In this document: in pieces, positions 1 to 7,059 of the stretch
Layout: every line of letters starts with the position of its first letter
Position numbering within the stretch: the stretch's first letter is position 1
Source: Profundicola sp051011115
GTDB taxonomy: Bacteria; Bacteroidota; Bacteroidia; Flavobacteriales; Weeksellaceae
Length of the DNA stretch: 12,952 nucleotides
Direction of reading: 5' to 3'
Assembly: GCA_051011115.1 (NCBI GenBank)
Contig: JBPCUN010000094.1
Location: 1-12,952 of the forward strand
Notes under the pieces: generated by a model
Seen by the model: only the letters and a program-made list of their open reading frames with translations
Told to the model about the DNA's origin: nothing
The model's database searches: none
Made by a program: the position numbers and the translations under genes

Positions 1-442
1 AAGTCACCATGGTTGGAATTTCTTCAAAGCCTTTGGTTAATAGTCCGGCCTTATCAAGATTAGAAAAGCCTACAGGACCTTCCATATATGCTAACCCGTT
101 TTCTTTCCCAAGCTTACTAACTTGATCCAGAAGTTTTTGAACTACTTCTCGATCATTTATAAAATCAAACCAGCCAAAGCGTACTTTTGGCTTACCTTGC
201 TCCTTGACTTCTTTCCAATTGATGATAGCGGCAATTCGCCCTACCATCTCCTGATTTTTATAAGCTATATAATATTTAGAAATAGCGTGTTTAAATACTG
301 GATTTTTATCATGATCTAATGCTTCAATTTCTTCGCTTATCAGTGGAGGTACATAATAAGGATTATCTTTATAGAGCTTCATTGGAAACTTTATAAAATC
401 TTTCAGCATCTTTTTACCTATAACTTCTTTAATTTCTATCAC
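1..442 (-). CDS. GNAT-like acyltransferase family protein, N-terminal part (cut by window edge)
   Basis: This is the first 147 codons of a protein that continues beyond the left edge. I read it from a GTG at 442-440, which gives an N-terminus MIEIKEVIGKKMLKDF. No ATG lies upstream in frame before a stop at 472-470, and the next ATG (409-407) would drop the conserved opening. The reading contains YVPPLISEEIEALD, a conserved opening of a Bacteroidota family of about 370-390 residues. It continues with AYKNQEMVGRIAAIIN, a GNAT-like beta-strand and turn, then KVRFGWFDFI and EGPVGFSNLDKAGLLTKGF. Database entries often call this family 'GTP cyclohydrolase' or 'N-acetyltransferase'; I consider the first name wrong and the substrate unknown. 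It is divergent from the peptidase gene at 597, with 154 bp between them, and a TAnnTTTG promoter lies directly ahead of the GTG. Confidence 0.8.
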   Translation of the reverse strand, partial: MIEIKEVIGKKMLKDFIKFPMKLYKDNPYYVPPLISEEIEALDHDKNPVFKHAISKYYIAYKNQEMVGRIAAIINWKEVKEQGKPKVRFGWFDFINDREVVQKLLDQVSKLGKENGLAYMEGPVGFSNLDKAGLLTKGFEEIPTMVT

Positions 443-458
443 AGTATAAATTATTTTG

Positions 459-466
459 CAAATATA
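459..466 (-). promoter_or_regulatory. Bacteroidota -7 promoter element (TATATTTG) for the left-edge gene
   Basis: On the minus strand TATATTTG is an exact match to TAnnTTTG. It lies 16 bases before the GTG start, which implies a leader of only about 10 nt. The -33 region is poor: a TTTT run, not TTTG, sits about 20 bases upstream. Confidence 0.5.
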
Positions 467-557
467 GGTTTATTAACTTTTATTTAAAATTGAAATCAGT
501 TAAGTACGTATCTAAATACATTTATTTAATTGATTTTAACAAATTTAGAAACTTGTC

Positions 558-571
558 GGCACCGTTTTTGA
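558..571 (+). promoter_or_regulatory. Sigma-54-like -24/-12 promoter candidate ahead of the zinc peptidase gene
   Basis: The stretch GGCAC, five bases, then TTGA resembles the RpoN consensus TGGCAC-N5-TTGC: GG and the -12 dinucleotide are separated by exactly ten bases. Mismatches are C for T before GG at the -24 box and A for C at the end of the -12 box. Transcription would start near 582, leaving a leader of about 15 nt. No exact TAnnTTTG element is present ahead of this gene on the plus strand. No enhancer-binding site was recognised. Confidence 0.4.
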
Positions 572-596
572 TTGTGTCTGGCAAAATAGTTTTATT

Positions 597-1280
597 ATGG
601 GATATTATATTTTAATCGGCATCATTTCGCTGGTTAGTATGTATGTGAGTTATATGTTGAAATCTAAGTTCAAGAAATACGCTAGAACGCGATTATCTAA
701 TGGAATGAGCGGAAAAGAAATTGCTGAACAAATGCTCGCAGACAATGGGATATATGATGTGAAAGTGCTCTCTACTAGAGGTCAATTAACTGATCATTAT
801 AATCCTCAAAACAAAACAGTTAATTTATCAGAATCTGTATATTTAGAAAGAAATGCGGCTTCTGCTGCCGTTGCTGCACATGAATGTGGGCACGCTGTAC
901 AACATGCAAAAGGCTACAGCTGGCTTAAATTCCGATCAGCCATGGTTCCTATGGTGAATATTAGCTCAAAATTGTCTATGTTCTTAATTATGGGAGGTTT
1001 AATTTTATATGCGATGCAAGGTATCCCATGGATATTAGGTTTGGGTGTAGCGGCTTTTGCTGTTACTACTGTATTTGCTTTTGTGACTTTACCAGTAGAA
1101 TATGATGCTAGCAATAGAGCCTTAAAATGGATGAAAGATCGAAATATTGTAAGAACAGATGAACTTGCAATGTCTAAGGATGCTCTGAAATGGGCTGCAC
1201 GTACTTATGTGGTAGCCGCTATTGGCTCACTAGCACAATTGATTTACTTTGCTAGTATATTTTTAGGCAACAGAGACTAA
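597..1280 (+). CDS. YugP-type membrane zinc metallopeptidase
   Basis: The 227-residue protein matches the neutral zinc metallopeptidase 2 family (YugP; PF04298 as I recall it), integral-membrane enzymes with unknown substrates. An N-terminal hydrophobic helix (about residues 3-20) is followed by a soluble part. The zinc site HECGH has H95, E96 and H99. A conserved PVEYDAS segment with E168 may supply the third zinc ligand (inference). Hydrophobic segments at about 126-146, 147-165 and 203-222 complete a plausible four-segment topology, with the active site at the membrane surface. Length is normal for the family. The ATG at 597 starts directly with the hydrophobic helix and has no Shine-Dalgarno sequence, as is usual in the phylum. 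The gene is transcribed alone, divergent from the left-edge gene and convergent with uvrA, and ends in a hairpin terminator. Confidence 0.9.
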   Translation: MGYYILIGIISLVSMYVSYMLKSKFKKYARTRLSNGMSGKEIAEQMLADNGIYDVKVLSTRGQLTDHYNPQNKTVNLSESVYLERNAASAAVAAHECGHAVQHAKGYSWLKFRSAMVPMVNISSKLSMFLIMGGLILYAMQGIPWILGLGVAAFAVTTVFAFVTLPVEYDASNRALKWMKDRNIVRTDELAMSKDALKWAARTYVVAAIGSLAQLIYFASIFLGNRD

Positions 1281-1305
1281 AAAACTTAACTTAAATCTAT
1301 GATTC

Positions 1306-1344
1306 AATGCTGAATATTCTTAGGAATTATTCAGCATTTTTTTT
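1306..1344 (+). terminator. Rho-independent terminator of the zinc peptidase gene, overlapping the uvrA 3' end
   Basis: Arms AATGCTGAAT (1306-1315) and ATTCAGCATT (1329-1338) form a perfect 10-bp stem around a 13-nt loop. A run of eight T covers 1337-1344. The loop, right arm and T-run lie inside the last codons of convergent uvrA (stop at 1322-1320). On the minus strand no T-run follows the hairpin, so it should work efficiently only for plus-strand transcripts. Confidence 0.85.
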
Positions 1345-4151
1345 AAGAACTTCCCTGTATAAGAATTTTTTGACTCTGCAATAGTTTCTGGTGTACCAGA
1401 TGCTACAACTTTACCACCAGCTTTACCACCTTCTGGTCCAATATCAATGATATGATCTGCCACTTTAATCACATCTAAATTATGTTCTATGATGACTACG
1501 GTATTTCCTAAATCTACCAATCGTTGAATAACCTCCATCAATACACGAATATCCTCAAAATGTAAACCTGTGGTCGGTTCATCTAAAATATAAAAAGTAT
1601 TTCCTGTTTGTTTTTTACTTAGTTCTGTAGCTAGTTTTACGCGTTGTGCTTCACCACCGCTCAAAGTTGTAGATTGTTGTCCAAGCGTAATGTAGCCAAG
1701 CCCAACTTCTTGCAACATTTTTGTTCTTCTATAAATATTAGGTATTGGTTCAAAGAAATTTACCGCCTCATTTACAGTCATATCTAAAACATCTGCAATA
1801 GATTTTCCTTTGTATCGAACTTCTAAAGTTTCTCTATTGAATCTTTTACCTTGACAAGTCTCACACGGTACATAAATATCTGGTAAGAAATTCATTTCTA
1901 TCACGCGTAAACCAGCCCCTTGACAAGTTTCGCAACGTCCACCTTTTACGTTAAAAGAGAATCTTCCAGGTTTGTACCCTCTAATTTTAGATTCTGGCAA
2001 ATTAGCAAATAAATTTCTGATGTCTCCAAAAATACCTGTATAGGTTGCAGGATTACTCCTTGGTGTTCTACCAATAGGAGATTGATCTATATCAATCACT
2101 TTATCAACTAAATCAATTCCAGTCAATTCCTTATATGGTAAAGGCTTTTGTATGGCTTTAAAGAAATATTGATTTAAAATTCTATATAATGTTTCATTGA
2201 TTAATGTAGATTTACCACTACCAGATACACCAGTGACTACGGTCAATGTTCCTAGTGGAATATCAATATCCACATTTTGTAGATTATTTCCTTTTGCACC
2301 TTTTAATCTAATTACTTTCCCATTTCCCGTACGCCTTTCTTCTGGAATTTCTATATTTCTTTTGTGATTGATATAGTCAGACGTTAAGGTACCTGCATTA
2401 GAAATATCCTTCGGAGCACCTTGCCATACGATTTCGCCACCGTTCTTACCAGCCATCGGTCCCATATCAATAACTTCATCCGCCTCCAGAATCATATCTT
2501 CATCATGTTCTACCACAATTACAGAGTTTCCGATGTCACGCAAATCTTTTAGAGATTGAATCAACTTGCTATTATCTCTTGGATGTAAACCGATAGAAGG
2601 TTCATCTAAAATATACAGCACATTCACGAGTTGCGTTCCTATCTGTGTAGCTAAACGAATTCGTTGAGCTTCACCACCAGAAAGTGATTTAGAGCTTCTA
2701 CTCAGTGTTAAATAATCTAAACCTACGTCTAATAAAAATTGACAACGGGTAGAGATTTCTTTCAAAATCTCTGTAGCTATAGCTTTTTGATTTTTATTTA
2801 ACCGTGGAAGTAAGCTATCTAGCCAATTTTTTAAATTAGCTAAATCCATATTAGAAACGTCTGCTATATTTTTATTATCTATTTTAAAGTAGAGAGACTC
2901 TTTTCTAAGTCTGTCTCCATTACACGTAGGACAATTAATTTGAGTTGCATAGCGACGACCCAGTGTTCTGGATTTTGGATTATCTTTATCTTGAATAATT
3001 CTTTCTAGATAATTGATAATTCCTTCAAAATCTATTTTATAAGTTTTGGTGATATTGGCATGTTTTAATTTTACGTCAATTTTCTCAAAACTTCCTTCTA
3101 AAATATCTTTTTTCGTTTGTTCTTTTAAATCCTTCCAAGGGGTACGTTCATCATCTTCATTTTTTGCAAGGATGTTATCAATTTGTTTTTTCATCCAAGC
3201 TTTCTTTTTCACATCGTTCATAGGCGCAATGGCACCTTTGGCGATAGAAATATCTTCATCTGGAATGATGCTATCTATATCTACTATTTTTTGCGTACCT
3301 AGTCCATTACACGTAGGGCAAGCTCCTTTAGGTGAATTAAAAGAAAAAGTATTAGGTTCTGGTTTTGGGTAAGAAATCCCAGAAGTAGGGCACATCATAC
3401 TACGGCTAAAATATTTGGTCTCTCCCGTTTCATAATCCAAGACCATCATCACATCATTTCCTTGATGCATGGCAGTTTCTAGCGATAATTGTAATCTGTC
3501 TCTACTTACTTTATCGTTCAATAAAACTTTATCAACTGCAATCTCTATGTCATGATTTTTGTAACGGTCTAGCTTCATACCCGGTTCGATGTCACGTATC
3601 TCACCATCAACTCTTACCTCTAAAAATCCTTTTTTAGTAATCTGTTCAAACAGTTCTCTATAGTGTCCCTTTCTTGTTCTAACGATGGGTGCTAGAAGCG
3701 CAATTTTCTTCCCTGTATATTGTTGTCTTAAAAGTTGACGTATTTCCTCATCGGTGTAGCTCACCATCGGTTCACCACTGATGTAAGAAAATGGCGTAGA
3801 AGCTCTAGCATACAATAAACGCAAGAAATCATAAATCTCTGTAATCGTACCAACAGTAGAACGAGGGCTTTTGGAAGTAGTTTTTTGCTCTATAGCAATT
3901 ACAGGAGATAGGCCATCAATTTTATCCACATCTGGGCGTTCCATACCTCCTAAAAGTTGTCGTGCATAGGCAGAAAAAGTTTCAATATACCTTCTTTGAC
4001 CTTCTGCATAGATGGTGTCAAAGGCTAAAGAAGATTTCCCACTTCCACTAAGACCTGTTACCACCACAAGTTGGTTTCTTGGGATTTCTACATTGATGTC
4101 TTTTAGGTTATGCTCCCTAGCGCCGTAAATTTGAATGCTATCGTTTTCCAT
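1320..4151 (-). CDS. uvrA: Excinuclease ABC subunit UvrA
   Basis: This 943-residue protein is the damage-recognition ATPase of nucleotide excision repair, which works as a dimer and loads UvrB on distorted DNA in the cytoplasm. Both ABC modules are intact. Module I has Walker A GLSGSGKS at residues 33-40 and signature LSGGEAQR near 489. Module II has Walker A GVSGSGKST near 640 and signature LSGGEAQR near 829. Both modules carry a Walker B-type ILDEP. Paired CxxC zinc motifs are visible: CPTCNG near 280 and near 408 in module I, and CETCQGAG (about 739) with CETCQGKRF (about 763) in module II, the latter being the DNA-binding zinc finger. Length is typical (about 940). Start ATG at 4151-4149 gives the usual opening ending GAREHNLKDI. 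It is probably monocistronic, with a TAnnTTTG promoter 16 bp upstream. Its final codons overlap the terminator of the neighbouring gene. Confidence 0.98.
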   Translation of the reverse strand: MENDSIQIYGAREHNLKDINVEIPRNQLVVVTGLSGSGKSSLAFDTIYAEGQRRYIETFSAYARQLLGGMERPDVDKIDGLSPVIAIEQKTTSKSPRSTVGTITEIYDFLRLLYARASTPFSYISGEPMVSYTDEEIRQLLRQQYTGKKIALLAPIVRTRKGHYRELFEQITKKGFLEVRVDGEIRDIEPGMKLDRYKNHDIEIAVDKVLLNDKVSRDRLQLSLETAMHQGNDVMMVLDYETGETKYFSRSMMCPTSGISYPKPEPNTFSFNSPKGACPTCNGLGTQKIVDIDSIIPDEDISIAKGAIAPMNDVKKKAWMKKQIDNILAKNEDDERTPWKDLKEQTKKDILEGSFEKIDVKLKHANITKTYKIDFEGIINYLERIIQDKDNPKSRTLGRRYATQINCPTCNGDRLRKESLYFKIDNKNIADVSNMDLANLKNWLDSLLPRLNKNQKAIATEILKEISTRCQFLLDVGLDYLTLSRSSKSLSGGEAQRIRLATQIGTQLVNVLYILDEPSIGLHPRDNSKLIQSLKDLRDIGNSVIVVEHDEDMILEADEVIDMGPMAGKNGGEIVWQGAPKDISNAGTLTSDYINHKRNIEIPEERRTGNGKVIRLKGAKGNNLQNVDIDIPLGTLTVVTGVSGSGKSTLINETLYRILNQYFFKAIQKPLPYKELTGIDLVDKVIDIDQSPIGRTPRSNPATYTGIFGDIRNLFANLPESKIRGYKPGRFSFNVKGGRCETCQGAGLRVIEMNFLPDIYVPCETCQGKRFNRETLEVRYKGKSIADVLDMTVNEAVNFFEPIPNIYRRTKMLQEVGLGYITLGQQSTTLSGGEAQRVKLATELSKKQTGNTFYILDEPTTGLHFEDIRVLMEVIQRLVDLGNTVVIIEHNLDVIKVADHIIDIGPEGGKAGGKVVASGTPETIAESKNSYTGKFLKKMLNNS

Positions 4152-4167
4152 AAAGAAAAGTAAGTTG

Positions 4168-4175
4168 CAAATTTA
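4168..4175 (-). promoter_or_regulatory. Bacteroidota -7 promoter element (TAAATTTG) for uvrA
   Basis: TAAATTTG on the minus strand matches TAnnTTTG exactly, 16 bases before the uvrA ATG, so the leader is about 10 nt. The -33 position falls on GTTTA, inside the right-hand arm of the upstream hairpin, and is a weak match to TTTG. I see no SOS-type operator here. Confidence 0.55.
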
Positions 4176-4210
4176 CAAAAAAATAATAGGGTAAACGATA
4201 ATTTACCCTA
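4176..4210 (-). terminator. Rho-independent terminator of the FMN reductase transcript
   Basis: TAGGGTAAA (4187-4195) and TTTACCCTA (4202-4210) form a perfect 9-bp stem with a 6-nt loop. On the minus strand the stem is followed by ATTATTTTTTTG, a seven-T run at 4183-4177. It lies 46 bp beyond the reductase stop codon and directly ahead of the uvrA promoter. On the plus strand there is no T-run after it. Confidence 0.75.
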
Positions 4211-4255
4211 CCTATATAGTTTAGACAACTATTTATAAAATAAGCTTTTAAATTA

Positions 4256-4804
4256 TCATTTATTTAAAGAAGCAAATTTTTCTAGTTGTGCAATACAAAG
4301 TTTCATAGATTTCTCATAAATCTCCTGATCACCCACGGCATGTCCTTTTTCATTGAAGTTTTCTGCCACTTGTCCTACATGTAATCTAGACTTGGTAATG
4401 TAAGCACCGATTCTATACAAAGCAAACACTAAATCTTTTGTAACCTGCATACCAGCAAATAAACCACCAGAGACAGGAGCCAATGAAATGGGTTTATTTT
4501 GCCACTCCTCAAATAGGAGGTCAATAACGTTCTTCAAAGAAGCTGGGAAACTTCCATTGTACTCTGGGGTTACAATGAAAAGTGCATCTGCATCGTTCAT
4601 TTCATTTCTGAATTGCGTAACTTTTTCATCAGGATTTTCAAGGAATTTATACCTTTCGTCAAATAGAGGAAAATTTAATTCTTTTAAATCTATAATAGAT
4701 GTTTCGTGAGAGGTATTTTCCTTGATCCAATTTTGAATGTATAGCGCTACTCTGTGGCTTTTTCTCCCTTCTCTAATACTGGTTGATAAAATTTGTATAT
4801 TCAT
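4256..4804 (-). CDS. NADPH-dependent FMN reductase family flavoprotein
   Basis: The 182-residue protein has the flavodoxin-like fold of the NADPH-dependent FMN reductase family (PF03358), which covers chromate, azo and quinone reductases. These cytoplasmic enzymes use NAD(P)H to reduce FMN or electron acceptors. The N-terminal strand MNIQILSTSIREGRKS ends in the loop expected to bind the FMN phosphate. TPEYNGSFPASLKNVID (from about residue 78) is the family motif next to the flavin, and PVSGGLFAG near 111 is the second flavin-facing loop. Length is normal. The physiological acceptor cannot be read from sequence. It lies 39 bp downstream of the DUF7935-like gene on the same strand with no terminator between, so co-transcription is likely. 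A strong hairpin terminator follows. Confidence 0.88.
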   Translation of the reverse strand: MNIQILSTSIREGRKSHRVALYIQNWIKENTSHETSIIDLKELNFPLFDERYKFLENPDEKVTQFRNEMNDADALFIVTPEYNGSFPASLKNVIDLLFEEWQNKPISLAPVSGGLFAGMQVTKDLVFALYRIGAYITKSRLHVGQVAENFNEKGHAVGDQEIYEKSMKLCIAQLEKFASLNK

Positions 4805-4843
4805 TGAAATGTTTTAATTGTTGTACGTTAATTTTGATTTTAA

Positions 4844-5359
4844 TTACACGGACACTTGTATATCTTTTTGTAAATGAAGTATTGCACCGTTCAGGGGCAT
4901 TAGAGCCTCTGTAGCGTTATTAATAAGAGCGGTTTGAAATGCTTGCACATCATTTTTATCTGTTAAATTTTCTCTGGTTACTTTAATGAAGTTTTGAGTT
5001 GCGTTTTTAGCAGAAAAAATAACTTTCCAAGTATCTGGGTCAATATAAATTTGCTGGCTCAGGTTATGATCGAATTCTTCTTGAATAGCATTGATTAAGT
5101 CATGTTCATATTGATTAGCATCATCTATGATAGACACTCTTCTTACTAGGTTAGTGGGTTTTATTCTTTCTACAAAAAGTGCCATGCGTTCGTAGGCTTG
5201 AAATTTCTGAGGGAGAAATAAACTTCTGTCTTTCTTTTTAAGCTCTAATTCTTCTTTAAACCTAAATTCTGTGAAGAGTTTTTCTGTTAAAAAATAAAAG
5301 ATAGCTCCCAGTACAAGCATAGGGAAGATGTACTTGAGTACTTCAAAAATTTCATTCAT
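4844..5359 (-). CDS. Membrane-anchored DUF7935-like protein of unknown function
   Basis: This 171-residue protein resembles a Bacteroidota-restricted family I know as DUF7935; that name is from memory. One hydrophobic helix (about residues 8-27, YIFPMLVLGAIFYFL) is followed by a charged, coiled-coil-like stretch (about 34-44, with EELELKKKDR). A mostly helical domain follows, with conserved-looking QAYERMALFVERIKP and EEFDHNLSQQIYI. With no signal cleavage site and a Lys/Arg-rich segment after the helix, the soluble domain is probably cytoplasmic (inference). No catalytic motif is visible. The start at 5359 is the natural one for an N-terminal anchor. It leads a two-gene minus-strand unit with the FMN reductase. 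A near-match -7 element TTACTTTG (5400-5393) lies upstream but has no paired -33 element, so I do not call it. Confidence 0.8.
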   Translation of the reverse strand: MNEIFEVLKYIFPMLVLGAIFYFLTEKLFTEFRFKEELELKKKDRSLFLPQKFQAYERMALFVERIKPTNLVRRVSIIDDANQYEHDLINAIQEEFDHNLSQQIYIDPDTWKVIFSAKNATQNFIKVTRENLTDKNDVQAFQTALINNATEALMPLNGAILHLQKDIQVSV

Positions 5360-5459
5360 CGTGATCTATTATTTAAGCTATAAATTACATTGCAAAGTAA
5401 TGAAAAAATATATAAAAAGTTTCCTAGAATTGTTTACCAACAAAAAGTAACCATTAAAC

Positions 5460-5491
5460 TTGATTTCTTCTTATTTAAATTCTTATTTTTG
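5460..5491 (+). promoter_or_regulatory. Bacteroidota promoter (TTG ... TATTTTTG) for ornithine aminotransferase
   Basis: TTG at 5460-5462 is followed after 21 bases by TATTTTTG at 5484-5491, an exact TAnnTTTG match with spacing in the known flavobacterial range. Transcription should start near 5497. That places the ATG at 5510 about 13 nt into the message and leaves the upstream in-frame ATG at 5390 untranscribed. Confidence 0.7.
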
Positions 5492-5509
5492 AGGAAAATC
5501 AAACATTTT

Positions 5510-6754
5510 ATGCAAAATTCAAAATATACATCACAAGAGTTGATAGATATGGAACACAAATATGGAGCCCATAATTATCATCCTTTACCAGTTGTTTTAT
5601 CTAAAGGAGAAGGTGTCCATGTATGGGACGTAGAAGGTAAGAAATATTATGATTTTCTTTCTGCGTATTCTGCTGTAAATCAGGGGCATTGTCATCCTAC
5701 AATTATCAAAGCGCTAAAAGACCAAGCAGAAAATTTAACCTTGACTTCTAGAGCTTTCCACAGTGATATCCTAGGACAATATGAAAAGTATGCTTGTGAA
5801 TATTTTGGTTTTGATAAAATATTACCAATGAACTCTGGGGCAGAAGCAGTGGAGTCTGCCATTAAAATTGCTAGAAAATATGGATACGAACATAAAGGTA
5901 TTCCAGATCAAGAGGCAAAAATTATAGTAGCAGAGAACAACTTCCATGGTAGAACGACAACAATTATTTCATTTAGTAATGATGAAGATGCTCGACATAA
6001 TTTTGGACCATATACCAAAGGTTTTATAAAAGTACCATACAATGATTTGGATGCATTAGAAAAAGCATTACAAGAAGAGAATATTGTAGGGTTTTTGGTG
6101 GAACCTATACAAGGAGAGGCTGGTGTGTATGTTCCAGATGAAGGATATTTGAAAAAAGCACAAGAACTATGTCACAAACATGATGCTTTATTCATTGCCG
6201 ATGAAATTCAAACAGGGATTGCAAGAACAGGGAAGTTATTAGCAGTTGATCATGAAGAGGTGCATCCAGATATTTTAATTCTAGGAAAAGCTATTTCTGG
6301 TGGTGTTTATCCTGTTTCTGCAGTGTTAGCAGATAATTCCATTATGGGAGTATTGAAGCCAGGGCAACATGGTTCTACTTTTGGTGGAAATCCATTAGCT
6401 TGTGCAGTGGCAATTGCTGCATTGCAGGTTGTAAAAGATGAAAACTTAGCAGAAAATGCAGAAAAGTTAGGGAAACGTTTCCGTGCTGGAATGCAGAAAT
6501 TAGTAGATTCTAACGATTTAGTAAAATTAGTACGTGGTAAAGGATTATTGAATGCTGTAGTGGTAAACGATGAAGAAGATAGTTCTACCGCTTGGGACTT
6601 ATGTGTTGCATTAAAAGAGAACGGTCTATTAGCAAAACCGACACATGGAAACATCATTCGTTTTGCTCCGCCATTGGTGATGACAGAAGAGCAATTGGAT
6701 GAATGTATTCAAATTATTACAGATACAGTAAATACTTTTACAGCGAATAGATAA
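5510..6754 (+). CDS. rocD: Ornithine--oxo-acid aminotransferase
   Basis: The 414-residue PLP enzyme moves the delta-amino group of ornithine to 2-oxoglutarate, giving glutamate 5-semialdehyde (which cyclises to P5C) and glutamate. It is a class-III (omega) aminotransferase. The N-terminal region SAYSAVNQGHCHPTI is nearly the same as in eukaryotic ornithine aminotransferases. NSGAEAVESA binds the PLP phosphate, EPIQGEAGV carries E198 and E203 (E203 aligns with the substrate-gating glutamate of human OAT), D231 in ADEIQTG contacts the pyridine nitrogen, and K260 in GKAISGG is the Schiff-base lysine. GSTFGGNPLA follows. Length fits the family (about 400-415). An in-frame ATG at 5390 would add 40 residues of low-complexity Phe/Lys-rich sequence; I reject it because a clear promoter lies inside that stretch. 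The gene is monocistronic, with its own terminator at 6801. Confidence 0.95.
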   Translation: MQNSKYTSQELIDMEHKYGAHNYHPLPVVLSKGEGVHVWDVEGKKYYDFLSAYSAVNQGHCHPTIIKALKDQAENLTLTSRAFHSDILGQYEKYACEYFGFDKILPMNSGAEAVESAIKIARKYGYEHKGIPDQEAKIIVAENNFHGRTTTIISFSNDEDARHNFGPYTKGFIKVPYNDLDALEKALQEENIVGFLVEPIQGEAGVYVPDEGYLKKAQELCHKHDALFIADEIQTGIARTGKLLAVDHEEVHPDILILGKAISGGVYPVSAVLADNSIMGVLKPGQHGSTFGGNPLACAVAIAALQVVKDENLAENAEKLGKRFRAGMQKLVDSNDLVKLVRGKGLLNAVVVNDEEDSSTAWDLCVALKENGLLAKPTHGNIIRFAPPLVMTEEQLDECIQIITDTVNTFTANR

Positions 6755-6800
6755 ACATTAAAAGATTTAGACTTTTTAACAAGTTTAAAATACTTTCTAA

Positions 6801-6833
6801 AAGCGATTGGTTTTATAGCCAGTCGCTTTTTTT
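6801..6833 (+). terminator. Rho-independent terminator of ornithine aminotransferase
   Basis: AAGCGATTGG (6801-6810) pairs with CCAGTCGCTT (6819-6828) through ten pairs, one of them T-G, around an 8-nt loop. The T-run spans 6827-6833. It sits 46 bp after the stop codon. Confidence 0.88.
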
Positions 6834-6866
6834 GTTTAATTTCATTCATTTCAAAAAATAAAAGCC

Positions 6867-6969
6867 ATCAATCCCTTTAAATTAAACCTAATTTTATCAT
6901 GTGATTAGCTCCTAAAATTTCAAATGATTAAATATACCAAATTTGGTAAAAAATTAATCCCTTAAAATT
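6867..6969. promoter_or_regulatory. Candidate operator region: palindrome between two direct repeats
   Basis: This is the middle of the 226-bp gap ahead of the dehydrogenase gene. A perfect 14-bp palindrome TACCAAATTTGGTA lies at 6935-6948. Two 17-bp direct repeats, ATCAATCCCTTTAAATT (6867-6883) and ATTAATCCCTTAAAATT (6953-6969), match at 15 of 17 positions and lie 86 bp apart. The direct repeats are AT-rich, so chance is possible; the palindrome is the stronger signal. I could not find a convincing TAnnTTTG promoter for the downstream gene. The position suggests control of the lysine genes by a dimeric repressor or activator (inference); no regulator gene is in the window. Confidence 0.35.
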
Positions 6970-7059
6970 CATATTATTTTATTGTTAGTATAGCTAAATT
7001 CCACCCTGAATATTAAATAATTTTATTATATTGAGGCTTTAAATAATAAATTATACAAT

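Noticed and set aside
122..319. Plus-strand reading frame of 65 residues
   Set aside because: It lies antisense to the conserved GNAT-like gene and its translation has no recognisable domain; it is a shadow frame.
3046..3372. Plus-strand reading frame of 108 residues inside uvrA
   Set aside because: It is entirely antisense to conserved UvrA sequence, with a hydrophobic Phe/Ser-rich translation typical of a shadow frame.
5393..5400. TTACTTTG on the minus strand as promoter of the DUF7935-like gene
   Set aside because: It has one mismatch to TAnnTTTG and no TTG at a suitable distance upstream, so it is too weak to call.
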